From NCBI GenBank assembly GCA_002239005.1, contig MPNL01000025.1:1-49268 (forward strand): 49,268 bases of DNA, given 5' to 3'. Below the pieces are notes generated by a model that was not told where the DNA came from, made no database searches, and saw only the letters and a list, made by a program, of their open reading frames with translations. The DNA comes from Truepera sp. bin119 (lineage in GTDB: Bacteria > Deinococcota > Deinococci > Deinococcales > Trueperaceae). Below, one piece after another: positions 25,971-34,347 of this stretch. Position numbers and translations under genes: made by a program. Each line of letters starts with the position of its first letter. Position 1 is the first letter of the stretch.

Positions 25971-27218
25971 CTAGCGGCGACCGAACGCCATCCGGGTCGC
26001 CGCGGGCAGGCGGCGCAGGGTGAGCATGCTCCAGAGACCGAAGAGGGGCCCAAACAGTAGGATGACGAAGGCCCCCTCCCAACCGAGCCACGACTGCAAG
26101 GGGGGGATCAGCCGGATCGTCAGCAGGGTGAGCAGGAAGCCGAGGCTGGTCTGCATGGTGAGGGCGGTGCCGACGTAGCGGGGGTCGCTCAGTTCACTCA
26201 CCGCGGCGCTGAACTGGGCGCTATCGGCCACCACGGCGAAGCCCCAGAGCAGGGCCACCCCGGTGAGCACCAGGGGGCTTGAGAAGAAGAGCCCCACCAC
26301 GGCGGCGCAGCCGCCTGAGACGATCAGGCTGAGGCTGGTGGTGCGGGTCCGGCCCCAGCGGTCGGCGAGGCGACCGGCCACCACGCTGCCGAGTCCGCCT
26401 ATGGCGACGACGGCGAAGCCCGCCACTCTGGCGTAGGCCGGGTCGATGCCCGCCCGCTGGTAGCTGGCCAGCAGCATCAGCGGCACCCAGGTCCACATCG
26501 CGTACAGCTCCCACATATGCCCCAGATAGCCGAAGTTGGCGAGCCGCAGCGGCCGGTCGGCGAGCGCCCGAGCGGCGAAGCGCCAGTCGAAGGTCGCCCC
26601 GCCCGCGAGGTAGGGGCCCTGCCTGACGAAGCTGGCGGCGACCAGCGCCGCGATGAGGGCGAGCCCCGAGGCCGCCAGGAGCACCGGTCGCCACGCCGCC
26701 AGGGAGGCCGCCGAGGTCAGGCCAGGGACGACAGTTAGCAGGTGTGGGGTGGCCGATCCCACGGTGAGGGCGCCGACCAGCAGGCCGATGCCGAAACCCC
26801 GGTCCCGGAGGCACCAGGTCGCCATCAGCTTCATGCCGGGCGGATAGACGCCGGCCATGGCGACCCCGGTCAGGAAGCGAAGCGCCAGCGCCGGTCCGAC
26901 GCTATCGACGTAGAGGGCGATGATGCCGTTACAGACCGCCCCGGCCAGCGCACTCCCCGCCAGCAGCCAGCGAGCGGGGATGCGGTCGGCGAGGTTCAGC
27001 AGGGCGCTCAGCAGAGAGCCGATCACGAAGCCGATCTGGACACTCATCGTGAGCCACGACTGCGCTGAACCGGTCAGGTTCCAGGCCTTGGTCAGCTGCG
27101 GAACCACCGCCGAGGCGGAGAACCAGAGGGAGAGGGCGAAGAGGGTAGCGGTGGCCAGGAGTCCGAGATTTCGCGCCTTGCCCCGCTCAGCTCCCAACTC
27201 CTGGGGCGAGGTGGTCAC
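25971..27218 (-). CDS. MFS permease
   Basis: A 415-residue transporter with twelve predicted membrane segments; the loop 2-3 motif is reduced to 'NLADRIPARWLL', and the loop 8-9 equivalent 'GRLADRWGRTRT' matches the MFS consensus. N-terminal 'LFALSLWFSASAVVPQLTKAW' (in part) resembles YcaD/cyanate-type permeases. The substrate is unknown. GTG 27218 is chosen because AAGGTGG lies upstream (TAAGGT could equally be a -10, 7 nt away); upstream in-frame codons lack support. Isolated gene, convergent with the phosphorylase gene. Confidence 0.8.
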   Translation of the reverse strand: MTTSPQELGAERGKARNLGLLATATLFALSLWFSASAVVPQLTKAWNLTGSAQSWLTMSVQIGFVIGSLLSALLNLADRIPARWLLAGSALAGAVCNGIIALYVDSVGPALALRFLTGVAMAGVYPPGMKLMATWCLRDRGFGIGLLVGALTVGSATPHLLTVVPGLTSAASLAAWRPVLLAASGLALIAALVAASFVRQGPYLAGGATFDWRFAARALADRPLRLANFGYLGHMWELYAMWTWVPLMLLASYQRAGIDPAYARVAGFAVVAIGGLGSVVAGRLADRWGRTRTTSLSLIVSGGCAAVVGLFFSSPLVLTGVALLWGFAVVADSAQFSAAVSELSDPRYVGTALTMQTSLGFLLTLLTIRLIPPLQSWLGWEGAFVILLFGPLFGLWSMLTLRRLPAATRMAFGRR

Positions 27219-27635
27219 TATGTCCACCTTACACAACCCCTTGTGAAGGTCGGGCGCCCCATCCACGTCAGGATCAACAGGGACAAGCCAGCCGACATCC
27301 TGGTGCTGTCACACGACCTGCTGACGGTCTCAATGGATAAGTCCGAAACAAATAAAGCATTACGACTATCGTCATATAACGCGGGCGCCCTACCCTGACC
27401 GACCACGCTGGGGCTGTGCAACTTACCCCCCGGGCATCAATGGTCTTGGCAAGCTTCTCAACAAGAGCAACCGTGAGCCCTCCGGGGTCGCGCTCGAATC
27501 CCAAGCCCATCCAGGCCGTTGGCCGAGAGAGACGGATTAATAGCGCTGACACGCTATGGCATTTGGCCATCGTCTTGGGGGTTCAGCAGTACCATTGGGA
27601 AGCGAGTCATCCCGTGAGAGTTGGAGAACTCCGGT
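27219..27635. other. Intergenic stretch with a possible gene remnant
   Basis: About 400 bases. A minus-strand frame (27570-27274) contains 'GLGFERDPGGLTVALVEKLA', which reads like real protein, but it lacks a start signal and I do not recognise it; it may be a remnant. Nothing else was found. Confidence 0.3.
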
Positions 27636-27641
27636 TATCCT
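27636..27641 (+). promoter_or_regulatory. -10 element of the NucS-like gene (leaderless type)
   Basis: TATCCT with 5 nt before ATG 27647. Confidence 0.45.
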
Positions 27642-27646
27642 GGAGA

Positions 27647-28723
27647 ATGCAGACGCGTTTGGACACCACTGGAAACCGCCGTGTCGACAAGTTGAGAATC
27701 TTCAGCATACAGCCAGACGATACGTTTGCCGAATACAACCAGATACCGTTCCAGGTGGATCATGAAGAGAGAGTACTTGAGGACTGGTTTGAAGACAATT
27801 CCGACGGAATCTTAGAAGACAGCGATATCCTGATAATCGGACGGCAGGTGTCGACCGATCTCGGGAAAAAGATCGACCTACTTGGCTTAGACCGCGACGG
27901 GAATGTGGTCGTTGTCGAATTGAAGCGTGATCGCACGCCGAGAGACACCATCGCTCAGTCCCTCGAATATGCATCATTCGTCGAGCGACTCGACATAGGC
28001 CAACTTGAGGAGGTTCTGCGCTCATATACCAGCGACGAGGTGCTCGGCCTTGCCGAGCTCCACAGGGAGTATTTCAGGCTCGACACGTCGGACGCGGTGG
28101 CGTTCAACAAGGATCAACGCATCGTCGTTGTTGGGCAACACATCACTTCCGAGATCAAGCGGACAGCCTCGTTCCTGCGCACAAAGGGTATCAGGATCAC
28201 ATGCGTCGAGTTCACCTTCTTTCAAGCTGATGGGGGCAACCGTCTGCTGTCCCAAGAGGTTGTCGTTGGCAAAGAAGCCGATAAGCCCGTCCGAGCGGCT
28301 TCCGCTTCTCGGCCCCAGACAACCGAGGACGAGTTCCTTGCTTCACTCGATGAGAACGGTAGAGCTGTTGTCTCCCGTATTCTTGAGTGGGCCGGAGAAA
28401 AGTCTGTGTGTGTACGCTGGAGATCGAAAGGATTCTCCCTGAATGCCGAGTGCGATGGAAACCTAGTTGGATTCCTGGCGGTATCCGACGCTGGTGCCTA
28501 CACGCTGTTACGTGACGCGAAGTATATGCGGAAGACTGCAGTGCCCGAGGATGTCATCCAGACCCTCTGGAGACAGGCTGAGTCTACAGGGCTCTTCGTC
28601 CAAGCGGGCAAAAAACTCAGATGTCAGATCAACCGAAAGCTGACGGACACCGAGGTGGATTCCCTCCTGAATTGGTGCGAATCTGTGGAAAAGGCTATTC
28701 AGGAGTACGGATTGAAACCGTAG
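27647..28723 (+). CDS. NucS-like PD-(D/E)XK endonuclease domain protein
   Basis: A 358-residue protein. Residues about 45-115 contain 'ERVLEDWFEDNSDGILED', 'KKIDLLGLDRDGNVVVVELK' and 'AQSLEYASFVERL', matching the nuclease core of NucS/DUF91 proteins, with the Asp (KIDLL) and the ExK (VELK) of the metal site. The C-terminal half (about 240-358) is not recognised. NucS acts in mismatch repair in actinobacteria and archaea; shorter relatives like this are often in defence or mobile loci, so the role is open. ATG 27647 is favoured by TATCCT 5 nt upstream; a TTG 14 codons later is an alternative. Base composition is visibly more AT-rich than the neighbours, suggesting transfer. Confidence 0.7.
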   Translation: MQTRLDTTGNRRVDKLRIFSIQPDDTFAEYNQIPFQVDHEERVLEDWFEDNSDGILEDSDILIIGRQVSTDLGKKIDLLGLDRDGNVVVVELKRDRTPRDTIAQSLEYASFVERLDIGQLEEVLRSYTSDEVLGLAELHREYFRLDTSDAVAFNKDQRIVVVGQHITSEIKRTASFLRTKGIRITCVEFTFFQADGGNRLLSQEVVVGKEADKPVRAASASRPQTTEDEFLASLDENGRAVVSRILEWAGEKSVCVRWRSKGFSLNAECDGNLVGFLAVSDAGAYTLLRDAKYMRKTAVPEDVIQTLWRQAESTGLFVQAGKKLRCQINRKLTDTEVDSLLNWCESVEKAIQEYGLKP

Positions 28724-28865
28724 CGAAGCCGTTGGCCGTAGTACCGGGCCCGTTAAACGGAAGGCTAATGTTTGGCCTGCAGCATCATGCAACACGGAGC
28801 GTCACAAACTGCACGACCAAGGCTCCAACGAACCCGCACGATCTTTCACGTCCGCTGGAGTGCAC

Positions 28866-28871
28866 TAGACT
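28866..28871 (+). promoter_or_regulatory. -10 element of the moeB/thiF gene (leaderless type)
   Basis: TAGACT with 6 nt before ATG 28878, no ribosome binding site; one of the clearest leaderless starts in the window. Confidence 0.6.
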
Positions 28872-28877
28872 GGCACT

Positions 28878-29693
28878 ATGTTCAGTAAGACACAACTCGA
28901 CCGCTACGCCCGCCAGATCGTCTTGCCCGGAGTGGGTGCGGCGGGTCAGCGGAAGCTCATGGGGGCACGGGTCCTCGTGGTCGGGGCCGGCGGTCTGGGT
29001 TCGCCCGTGCTGCTCTATCTCGCAGCGGCGGGGGTGGGCACCCTAGGCGTAGTCGACTCCGATCAGGTGGAACTCGTCAACCTGCAGCGGCAGGTGCTCT
29101 TCGACACAGGTCAGATCGGCAGGCCCAAGGCGGAGGCGGCCGCAGACCGGCTGCGGGCTATGAATCCGGAGATCACCGTAAGGGCCCACCCGGAGAGGCT
29201 CACCCGGGACAACGCCCTCGAGTGGATCCGCGACTACGACCTGGTACTCGACGGCAGCGACAACTTCCCGACCCGGTACCTGGTGAACGACGCCTGCGTG
29301 CTCGAGGACCGACCCCTCATCTACGGCGCCATCTCTCGATTCGAGGGTCAGCTGAGCCTCCTCCACGCGCCCGACGGTGAAGGCGTAGGACCCTGCTACC
29401 GCTGTCTGTTCCCCGAACCGCCCTTGCCGGGGAGCGTCCCGAGTTGCGCCGAGGCGGGGGTGCTCGGCATCCTCCCAGGCGTCGTGGGCAGCCTGATGGC
29501 GAGCGAGGCCATCCGCTTCCTCGTTGGGATCGGTGAGTCGCTCTCGGGAACCCTGGCCCACTTCGACACCCTCGGCACCACCCTCCACCGCATCGCCCTG
29601 TCGCGGAACCCGGGCTGTCCGGTCTGTGGGCTCGAGCCTAGCGTGACGGAGTTGATCGATTACGCGGCCTTCTGCGGGGAAGCGGTCGCCTGA
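28878..29693 (+). CDS. moeB: MoeB/ThiF-family sulfur-carrier adenylyltransferase
   Basis: A 271-residue E1-like enzyme. N-terminal 'RYARQIVLPGVGAAGQRKLM', nucleotide motif VVGAGGLGSPVLLYLAAAGV, 'VDSDQVELVNLQRQVLF' (Asp and Arg finger), 'LVLDGSDNFPTRYLVNDAC' and two CxxC zinc pairs (CYRC and CPVC) are intact. A cysteine follows at 'SVPSCAEAGVLG'. It adenylates the C-terminus of MoaD or ThiS for molybdopterin or thiamine synthesis; which one cannot be decided because neither partner is nearby. No rhodanese domain is attached. The fMet tRNA promoter overlaps its end. Confidence 0.88.
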   Translation: MFSKTQLDRYARQIVLPGVGAAGQRKLMGARVLVVGAGGLGSPVLLYLAAAGVGTLGVVDSDQVELVNLQRQVLFDTGQIGRPKAEAAADRLRAMNPEITVRAHPERLTRDNALEWIRDYDLVLDGSDNFPTRYLVNDACVLEDRPLIYGAISRFEGQLSLLHAPDGEGVGPCYRCLFPEPPLPGSVPSCAEAGVLGILPGVVGSLMASEAIRFLVGIGESLSGTLAHFDTLGTTLHRIALSRNPGCPVCGLEPSVTELIDYAAFCGEAVA

Positions 29694-29697
29694 GAAC

Positions 29698-29727
29698 TTG
29701 ACAGGGTTCTTCAAGAGGCGGTAGAGT
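29698..29727 (+). promoter_or_regulatory. Promoter of tRNA-fMet
   Basis: TTGACA (29698-29703), 18-nt spacer, TAGAGT (29722-29727). Start near 29734, just before the mature tRNA end. Confidence 0.75.
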
Positions 29728-29742
29728 CGCCTTTGCACCCGG

Positions 29743-29819
<77 letters not shown>

Positions 29820-29824
29820 TTGAG

Positions 29825-29860
29825 ACCGACACTCCCTTACTGGAAGTGTCGGTTCTGTTC
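29825..29860 (+). terminator. Intrinsic terminator after tRNA-fMet
   Basis: Perfect 9-bp stem ACCGACACT / AGTGTCGGT with an 11-nt loop, followed by TCTGTTC. The T-run is imperfect but the stem is strong. Confidence 0.7.
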
Positions 29861-29888
29861 TTCCTGCCGCCGCCCGCCACGAACCGGC

Positions 29889-30716
29889 TCACCCACGCTG
29901 TCCGTGGTTTTCACGATATCCGTAGCCGTAGCACCGCCCGCCCCCGGACAGGTGGGATCCCTCGACGAAGCTTCTGACGTTACTCGGTCCAAAATCTTCC
30001 ACGTTGCGGAATTTGTCCGAGATCAGGCGGTAACCTTGCCGGGCAGTTTCAACGCCAAGGAGCGGCTGGGTCGCCTCGACAAGGGCGTCGACGCCATCCG
30101 GAAAATTCCGGATGCAATAGTAGATGTCATAGGCGTCCTTGGGTTTCAGACGATTCGTGATGGCGTAACCTTTCATAGCCAACAGGGCAGGAATCGATGC
30201 CACGGCGATGCGAACGCTATTGCGGCCGCCACCGGGCATATTGCCTTCGAGGGTGACCAGCTGATTGAACCTGAGCGCTAGGTCGGCGGCGTCAGCACGC
30301 TGGACGGCAAACTGGCTGGTGAGCGGTGGCGTATTGCTACTAATCTCGGCGTCGCGTGGCATCAGGAAGTCGACGACGACGTCGATGTCGGGTCCGTCGT
30401 CCCTAGCGGGTACTGTGCGCACGAGTTGAAAGCGCCGCAGATTATCCCTCTGCTCGTAGCCATGTCCCTGGAGGACTTCGACAAGTCGAACATATTCGCC
30501 ATCGCCTAGGGCCGATGGGTCGAGATCGAGATCCACGTCTACGGTGCCGATATGGGGCATGTCGGCTTGGCTCAACAACAGCCAGGGAACAGCACCGCCG
30601 ATGATCGCAAACTTGCCATCGAAGCTGCCGAGGATCTGGCCGATCTCGATCAGTACGGACTTGACCGCCGCTGTCGTCCGGTCAACGTAGTCACCGGCGG
30701 ATTGTGGCTCTTTCAT
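29889..30716 (-). CDS. AbiEii-like nucleotidyltransferase toxin
   Basis: A 275-residue protein with the nucleotidyltransferase fold: 'FAIIGGAVPWLLLSQ' (GG/S motif) and 'TVDVDLDLD' (metal-binding acids), a second acid in 'DVVVDFLMP' and 'LLAMKGYAITNRLKPKDAYD' typical of AbiEii/MenT-type enzymes. In type IV AbiE systems the toxin transfers nucleotides and arrests growth, giving abortive phage resistance. ATG 30716 overlaps the stop of the partner gene by 4 nt; upstream in-frame GTG 30731 and ATG 30722 are less likely. It is the first intact gene right of the tRNA. Confidence 0.8.
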   Translation of the reverse strand: MKEPQSAGDYVDRTTAAVKSVLIEIGQILGSFDGKFAIIGGAVPWLLLSQADMPHIGTVDVDLDLDPSALGDGEYVRLVEVLQGHGYEQRDNLRRFQLVRTVPARDDGPDIDVVVDFLMPRDAEISSNTPPLTSQFAVQRADAADLALRFNQLVTLEGNMPGGGRNSVRIAVASIPALLAMKGYAITNRLKPKDAYDIYYCIRNFPDGVDALVEATQPLLGVETARQGYRLISDKFRNVEDFGPSNVRSFVEGSHLSGGGRCYGYGYRENHGQRG

Positions 30717-31825
30717 AGCCATGGAAAGCACTTCGCGGCCAGATAGTCGGCGGCCTCACGGTCTCGATCGTTGCCATTCTGCAGATCGAGGTAGGTGACG
30801 ATCGGACTGGTGCAGAAAACGCCTGGCGCCGGCTGAACGGCGTCTTCGAACAGACTCTCGTCATTCGGGATGCACAGGATGACATTTGCTCCCTTCACGG
30901 CACGGGTCAGCTTAAGTGTCTCTTTCAGCATGCGAGCACCGGGTTCGTCGGCGTAGAAACTATGTGCGCCACCGCGGGCGAAAGGCGCGAACCATTGAGC
31001 GGCCGAGTTGGACGAGTAAATGATGCGCGGACGCTGCGGGTTCGGATTCAGTTTTCCCGACAATCGCTTGCCGAGTTGTTCCCCGTGCAGATGCGTGTAT
31101 CCGCTGGTGCGGTGGCCGGCTGGCTGGCGGTAGTTCTCGCGCCATGTCTTCAGTAGCGCACCAGGTTGGACAAGGACGCCGCCGCTGTCCCGTTTTTCGA
31201 TCCATTCCCGTTCGAGCAGGGCTTTGCGAACGTTGCTCACGTGGCCGAGGCTCGCATTGGCTGCTTCGGCTAGGTCGGTGACGCGCCATGCCCGGTCTGG
31301 ATCGCGCAGGAGGACCCGCAGGATAGCGGCTGCCCTCGGGGCGAATATTGAACGCAGAGCGCGAGTTTCGGACTTTGGTCTGCCTGCGACGGATCGCTCG
31401 ATATAGACATTGTCGAATGCGAGGTGTGCGTTACCGAAGAGATCGAGATAAGCGACATTGTGATCGGTGCAGACCAATCGCGATTCTGGAGACAGGTAGG
31501 AACTGACCAGCATCGGGATAAAATGCCTGGTGACGTCCTGGTGATCGGAACGATGCAAATGCGCCATATAGCTCTCGAGTTGATAGACTGCGGAACGGGC
31601 GAAGCGTGGCGCACCATTTGACTTGACCTCTATGAGGAGCGTATAGCTGGTACCTCCGTGGCCAAAATCGATCCCCCCATCAATTCGGTGGTCGGACCCG
31701 AGATTCTGCTCGTGGCGAACCGAGTTGATCTGTATGTTCGGCACACGGTCGAGCAAGTCGCGGGCAGCGTCCACAGCCACGGCTATGACCTCCGATCCTT
31801 TCATTGTTCTAAACGCTTTCGCCAT
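30713..31825 (-). CDS. AbiEi-like antitoxin / transcriptional repressor
   Basis: A 370-residue protein. Residues about 30-150 contain an endonuclease-like region ('YTLLIEVKSNGAPRFARSAV'), followed by a winged helix ('WRVTDLAEAANASLGHVSNV', about 200-219) and a C-terminal domain shared with AbiEi antitoxins. It should repress its own operon through the winged helix and counter AbiEii. ATG 31825 is chosen because a consensus promoter ends 6 nt before it; ATG 31804 is an alternative. The frame open upstream of 31825 lies inside the promoter. Confidence 0.78.
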   Translation of the reverse strand: MAKAFRTMKGSEVIAVAVDAARDLLDRVPNIQINSVRHEQNLGSDHRIDGGIDFGHGGTSYTLLIEVKSNGAPRFARSAVYQLESYMAHLHRSDHQDVTRHFIPMLVSSYLSPESRLVCTDHNVAYLDLFGNAHLAFDNVYIERSVAGRPKSETRALRSIFAPRAAAILRVLLRDPDRAWRVTDLAEAANASLGHVSNVRKALLEREWIEKRDSGGVLVQPGALLKTWRENYRQPAGHRTSGYTHLHGEQLGKRLSGKLNPNPQRPRIIYSSNSAAQWFAPFARGGAHSFYADEPGARMLKETLKLTRAVKGANVILCIPNDESLFEDAVQPAPGVFCTSPIVTYLDLQNGNDRDREAADYLAAKCFPWL

Positions 31826-31831
31826 CCGATG

Positions 31832-31890
31832 AAAATATCTGTTTTGGTGAAAAATGTCAAGGATTTCTCTCAAATCCTGTTTTCATCAAA
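31832..31890 (-). promoter_or_regulatory. abiE promoter and probable operator
   Basis: Minus-strand TTGACA (plus 31855-31860), 17-nt spacer, TATTTT (plus 31832-31837). Behind the -35 is the palindrome GGATTTCTCTCAAATCC (31861-31877). CTGTTTT-NNT-NAAA occurs twice in direct orientation (31839-31852 and 31877-31890), once inside the spacer. These are good candidates for AbiEi binding. Confidence 0.7.
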
Positions 31891-31904
31891 TTGCTGATAG
31901 GCTG

Positions 31905-32986
31905 CTTTCAAGCGAAAGTGCTGAGGCGGCGCGCGGATCCCGAGGGTCCGCTACGATCGGGTCAGTCTCCAGGTCTCACAGAGGTCTGTCCGGCAGGAGG
32001 TCGGCTGAGCCGGTCGGGGCGGCCCTTGAGCCGACAGCACGCTGCCGGCGGGTAGCTAGTGTTTGTTAACCCCGGCCCGTTCGGCTCGGCAGGCCGATGC
32101 GCGGAATACCGGATGCCGCGGCGTGAACTACAGGACTGCTCCCTTCCAGTTGTTCGCCCAAGACGTTCGTGTCGATTAATAACATGCGCACGAATGCGCT
32201 GCCATGGCCCGCCGTGATCCGCTATGAACCGCCGTGGCTACGCTGCCAAACGACGTCGGTGTCCAGCATCGTCGACTGCGCCGGGCCCGCCGCCCACCGG
32301 CCACCGCTGCATCGCAGCCGACTACTTCCCTGGTGCCCCATACGACACGGATGTCCACCGATACCACGGCGTTGAAGCCGTGCCGCTCCCAAACCGCTTG
32401 TGGCGCAACCATGCTCGCGAACAACACTCGCGACGCGGCGCCGCTGCGGATGCCCCAAGACTCGAGGATTCCGACGACCGCCCAGGCGGAATCCCCCATC
32501 CCGAACGACATTTGGCGTGCCGAGGAGATTGAAAAGCTCATCGCGGACGCCCGTGAATTGCAGCACCCGCTTCGCGGCGGCACGTCGGAGCAACCCTGAC
32601 CGCGATGCGAACATCCTACCCCCGCGCCGCCCTTCCCTGATCTCGGGTCCAGCCATCCGATGGGATTGCCCCGTTCTTCCTCGGATATCTTCTTGCGCCA
32701 GCCTCATCTCCGCCTCCGACTCGCCCCACCACCATGTCGGCCCGACAAAGCGCGCATCCGACTTACCGGACACCGGCGCGAGGCCGGGACCGCGCACCAG
32801 AACTCGGTAGCCGGTCCCGCCTCGCGGCAGCCCGCTCGGGGGCCGTGTCAGGCCGCGTCGTTCGATCGAGTCACAGCGGCGACACACCGCAACGACCTCT
32901 CCGGTAGTCGCACCTCGTATATGATTCAGGGACTTGTCCGCTGCCGGCGATGCGACCGTGGCGTGGGATCTGATAGGAGAGCTGTC
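31905..32986. other. Degenerate region left of the GAS operon
   Basis: About 1.1 kb with overlapping open frames on both strands but no intact gene that I can recognise. Apart from the PIN-like fragment at 32066-32185 I see no clear feature. The frame upstream of the GASH gene is open but without resemblance. It may be scar tissue of earlier insertions. Confidence 0.4.
32066..32185 (-). pseudogene. 5' fragment of a PIN-domain (VapC-like) toxin gene
   Basis: ATG 32185 starts MLLIDTNVLGEQLEGSS, the usual opening of VapC/PIN toxins (first metal-binding Asp in 'IDTN'). Similarity ends after about 15 codons and a stop follows at 32066-32068. Too short for a PIN domain, and no antitoxin was recognised upstream. 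Confidence 0.35.
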
Positions 32987-34342
32987 GTGAACGACGATGT
33001 ATTGCTCAAGTTCTTAAGCAAGGGACTGATCAACGTAGGAGGCGACGACGACAAGCTCGAGCATCTGCGGCAAACAGCAGCCGACTTGGCTGGCATTCTC
33101 GAAGAGACGCCGGCCAAGGTCTGCCCATTCGCTCTTGTGGCATTCGATCCTCATATCCCCCCCACCGACCCCACCGTCGTCGAGGTGGAGGACGCTCTAC
33201 GCAAACGCTGGCAGACCTACGTCAATACATTCGCTCGTACACCAATCACGGTGTTTCGAGCGATGCTGTTGGACGCACTGATCAACGCCTGCGGTCGAAA
33301 CGACACGGTGGCGGCTGCGTTCGTTGCATCCGCCCGCAACGTCCTACCGTTCATGGAGGTTGGCGACGAGCAAGAGATCTGGGCCGATATCGTCGCCGAC
33401 ATCGAGAAAAAAGTGGCGGAGCGCTCCGAGAGGGAATGGGCGACCCCCGCCTCCATTTCCGTGCCGGACATCAAATTCGAGTCCGTTTCTGAAGCTCAAG
33501 TCCGTATTGTATCGAAGAAGGTAAGTGCCTCCAGCCTCAAGCCAAAGTTTGAGGCAGCCGTGGGACCTCACTCCAACGATCCTGATGGCTCACAGAGAGA
33601 TACCGAAGGTAATCCTCACTGGCCGCAACCCCATTCACCTGACTGGGTTCGCGAATTTGGTACGCGAACGGCGGAGGCTGTCGGGGAGGCGATCAATAGA
33701 GCGATTGGAGGTCTGTCCGTCGAAAGCCTCGACCTGCCCGGATATACCGAAGGCATTGCCGGAGCGATATCCGACCACCTGACGAGGACATTGCAAGCTG
33801 TCAGCAGCGCCGCAGCCGGTCTTCAGCGGCGAACGAACCTGCTGTGGTGGAAGGAGGCGCTGTTCTCGCCGAGCGCTCTGATGAGCTATTGCGACATGAC
33901 GTCGTTCGACGCTGCGGCGCTGATGGCTTTCGACATGCACCAACAAATCCCCACATTCTCACCCGCGAGCGTCACCGCATTCCTGCGGGAGACGGTTGTC
34001 GCCCTGCCAACACTCGATCAGGACGAGACGGCCTCGATCCGGGAACTCATCAAGAAGACCCGCGATACCGACCTCCTTTCCCCGCTCAGAACGGAAGCAG
34101 GAAACCTCGTCAGCGCCCCGTCGGGCCGCTGCTCCGTTCTCGCCATGATTGGGCACTCAGACGCCATGCATCAACTCGATGACCGCGGGTTCCGAGATCG
34201 CATCGGGGTCACGCCAGACTTGGAGCTCACCTTGCCCGATTGGTCGGTTTGGATATTCCGGGAGCTTCAGGCGGCTCGGGCCGTTGCCGAAGCCTCCGCT
34301 CCGAAACCCCGGACCGCAAGGAAGCGCGCACCCAGGAAATAG
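32987..34342 (+). CDS. GTPase-associated system all-helical protein (GASH)
   Basis: A 451-residue, mostly helical protein. The C-terminal half contains 'LLWWKEALFSPSALMSYCDM' and 'FDAAALMAFDMHQQIPTFSP', which I recognise as the GASH domain of GTPase-associated conflict systems. The N-terminal 120 residues (VNDDVLLKFLSKGL...) form a helical bundle; a proline- and charge-rich linker lies around 170-215. GTG 32987 is chosen because GGAGAG is 8 nt upstream and similarity starts there. It is the first gene of the five-gene operon and is thought to link GTPases and effector; its biochemical role is unknown. The C-terminal KPRTARKRAPRK tail is basic. Confidence 0.78.
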   Translation: MNDDVLLKFLSKGLINVGGDDDKLEHLRQTAADLAGILEETPAKVCPFALVAFDPHIPPTDPTVVEVEDALRKRWQTYVNTFARTPITVFRAMLLDALINACGRNDTVAAAFVASARNVLPFMEVGDEQEIWADIVADIEKKVAERSEREWATPASISVPDIKFESVSEAQVRIVSKKVSASSLKPKFEAAVGPHSNDPDGSQRDTEGNPHWPQPHSPDWVREFGTRTAEAVGEAINRAIGGLSVESLDLPGYTEGIAGAISDHLTRTLQAVSSAAAGLQRRTNLLWWKEALFSPSALMSYCDMTSFDAAALMAFDMHQQIPTFSPASVTAFLRETVVALPTLDQDETASIRELIKKTRDTDLLSPLRTEAGNLVSAPSGRCSVLAMIGHSDAMHQLDDRGFRDRIGVTPDLELTLPDWSVWIFRELQAARAVAEASAPKPRTARKRAPRK

Positions 34343-34347
34343 ACACC

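Noticed and set aside
32222-32887. Minus-strand 221-codon frame left of the GAS operon
   Set aside because: Gly/Arg-rich, no family resemblance, no ribosome site; both strands are open here because of high GC.
32660-32986. Upstream extension of the GASH gene
   Set aside because: Arg/Pro-rich composition without resemblance; GTG 32987 has GGAGAG at good spacing.
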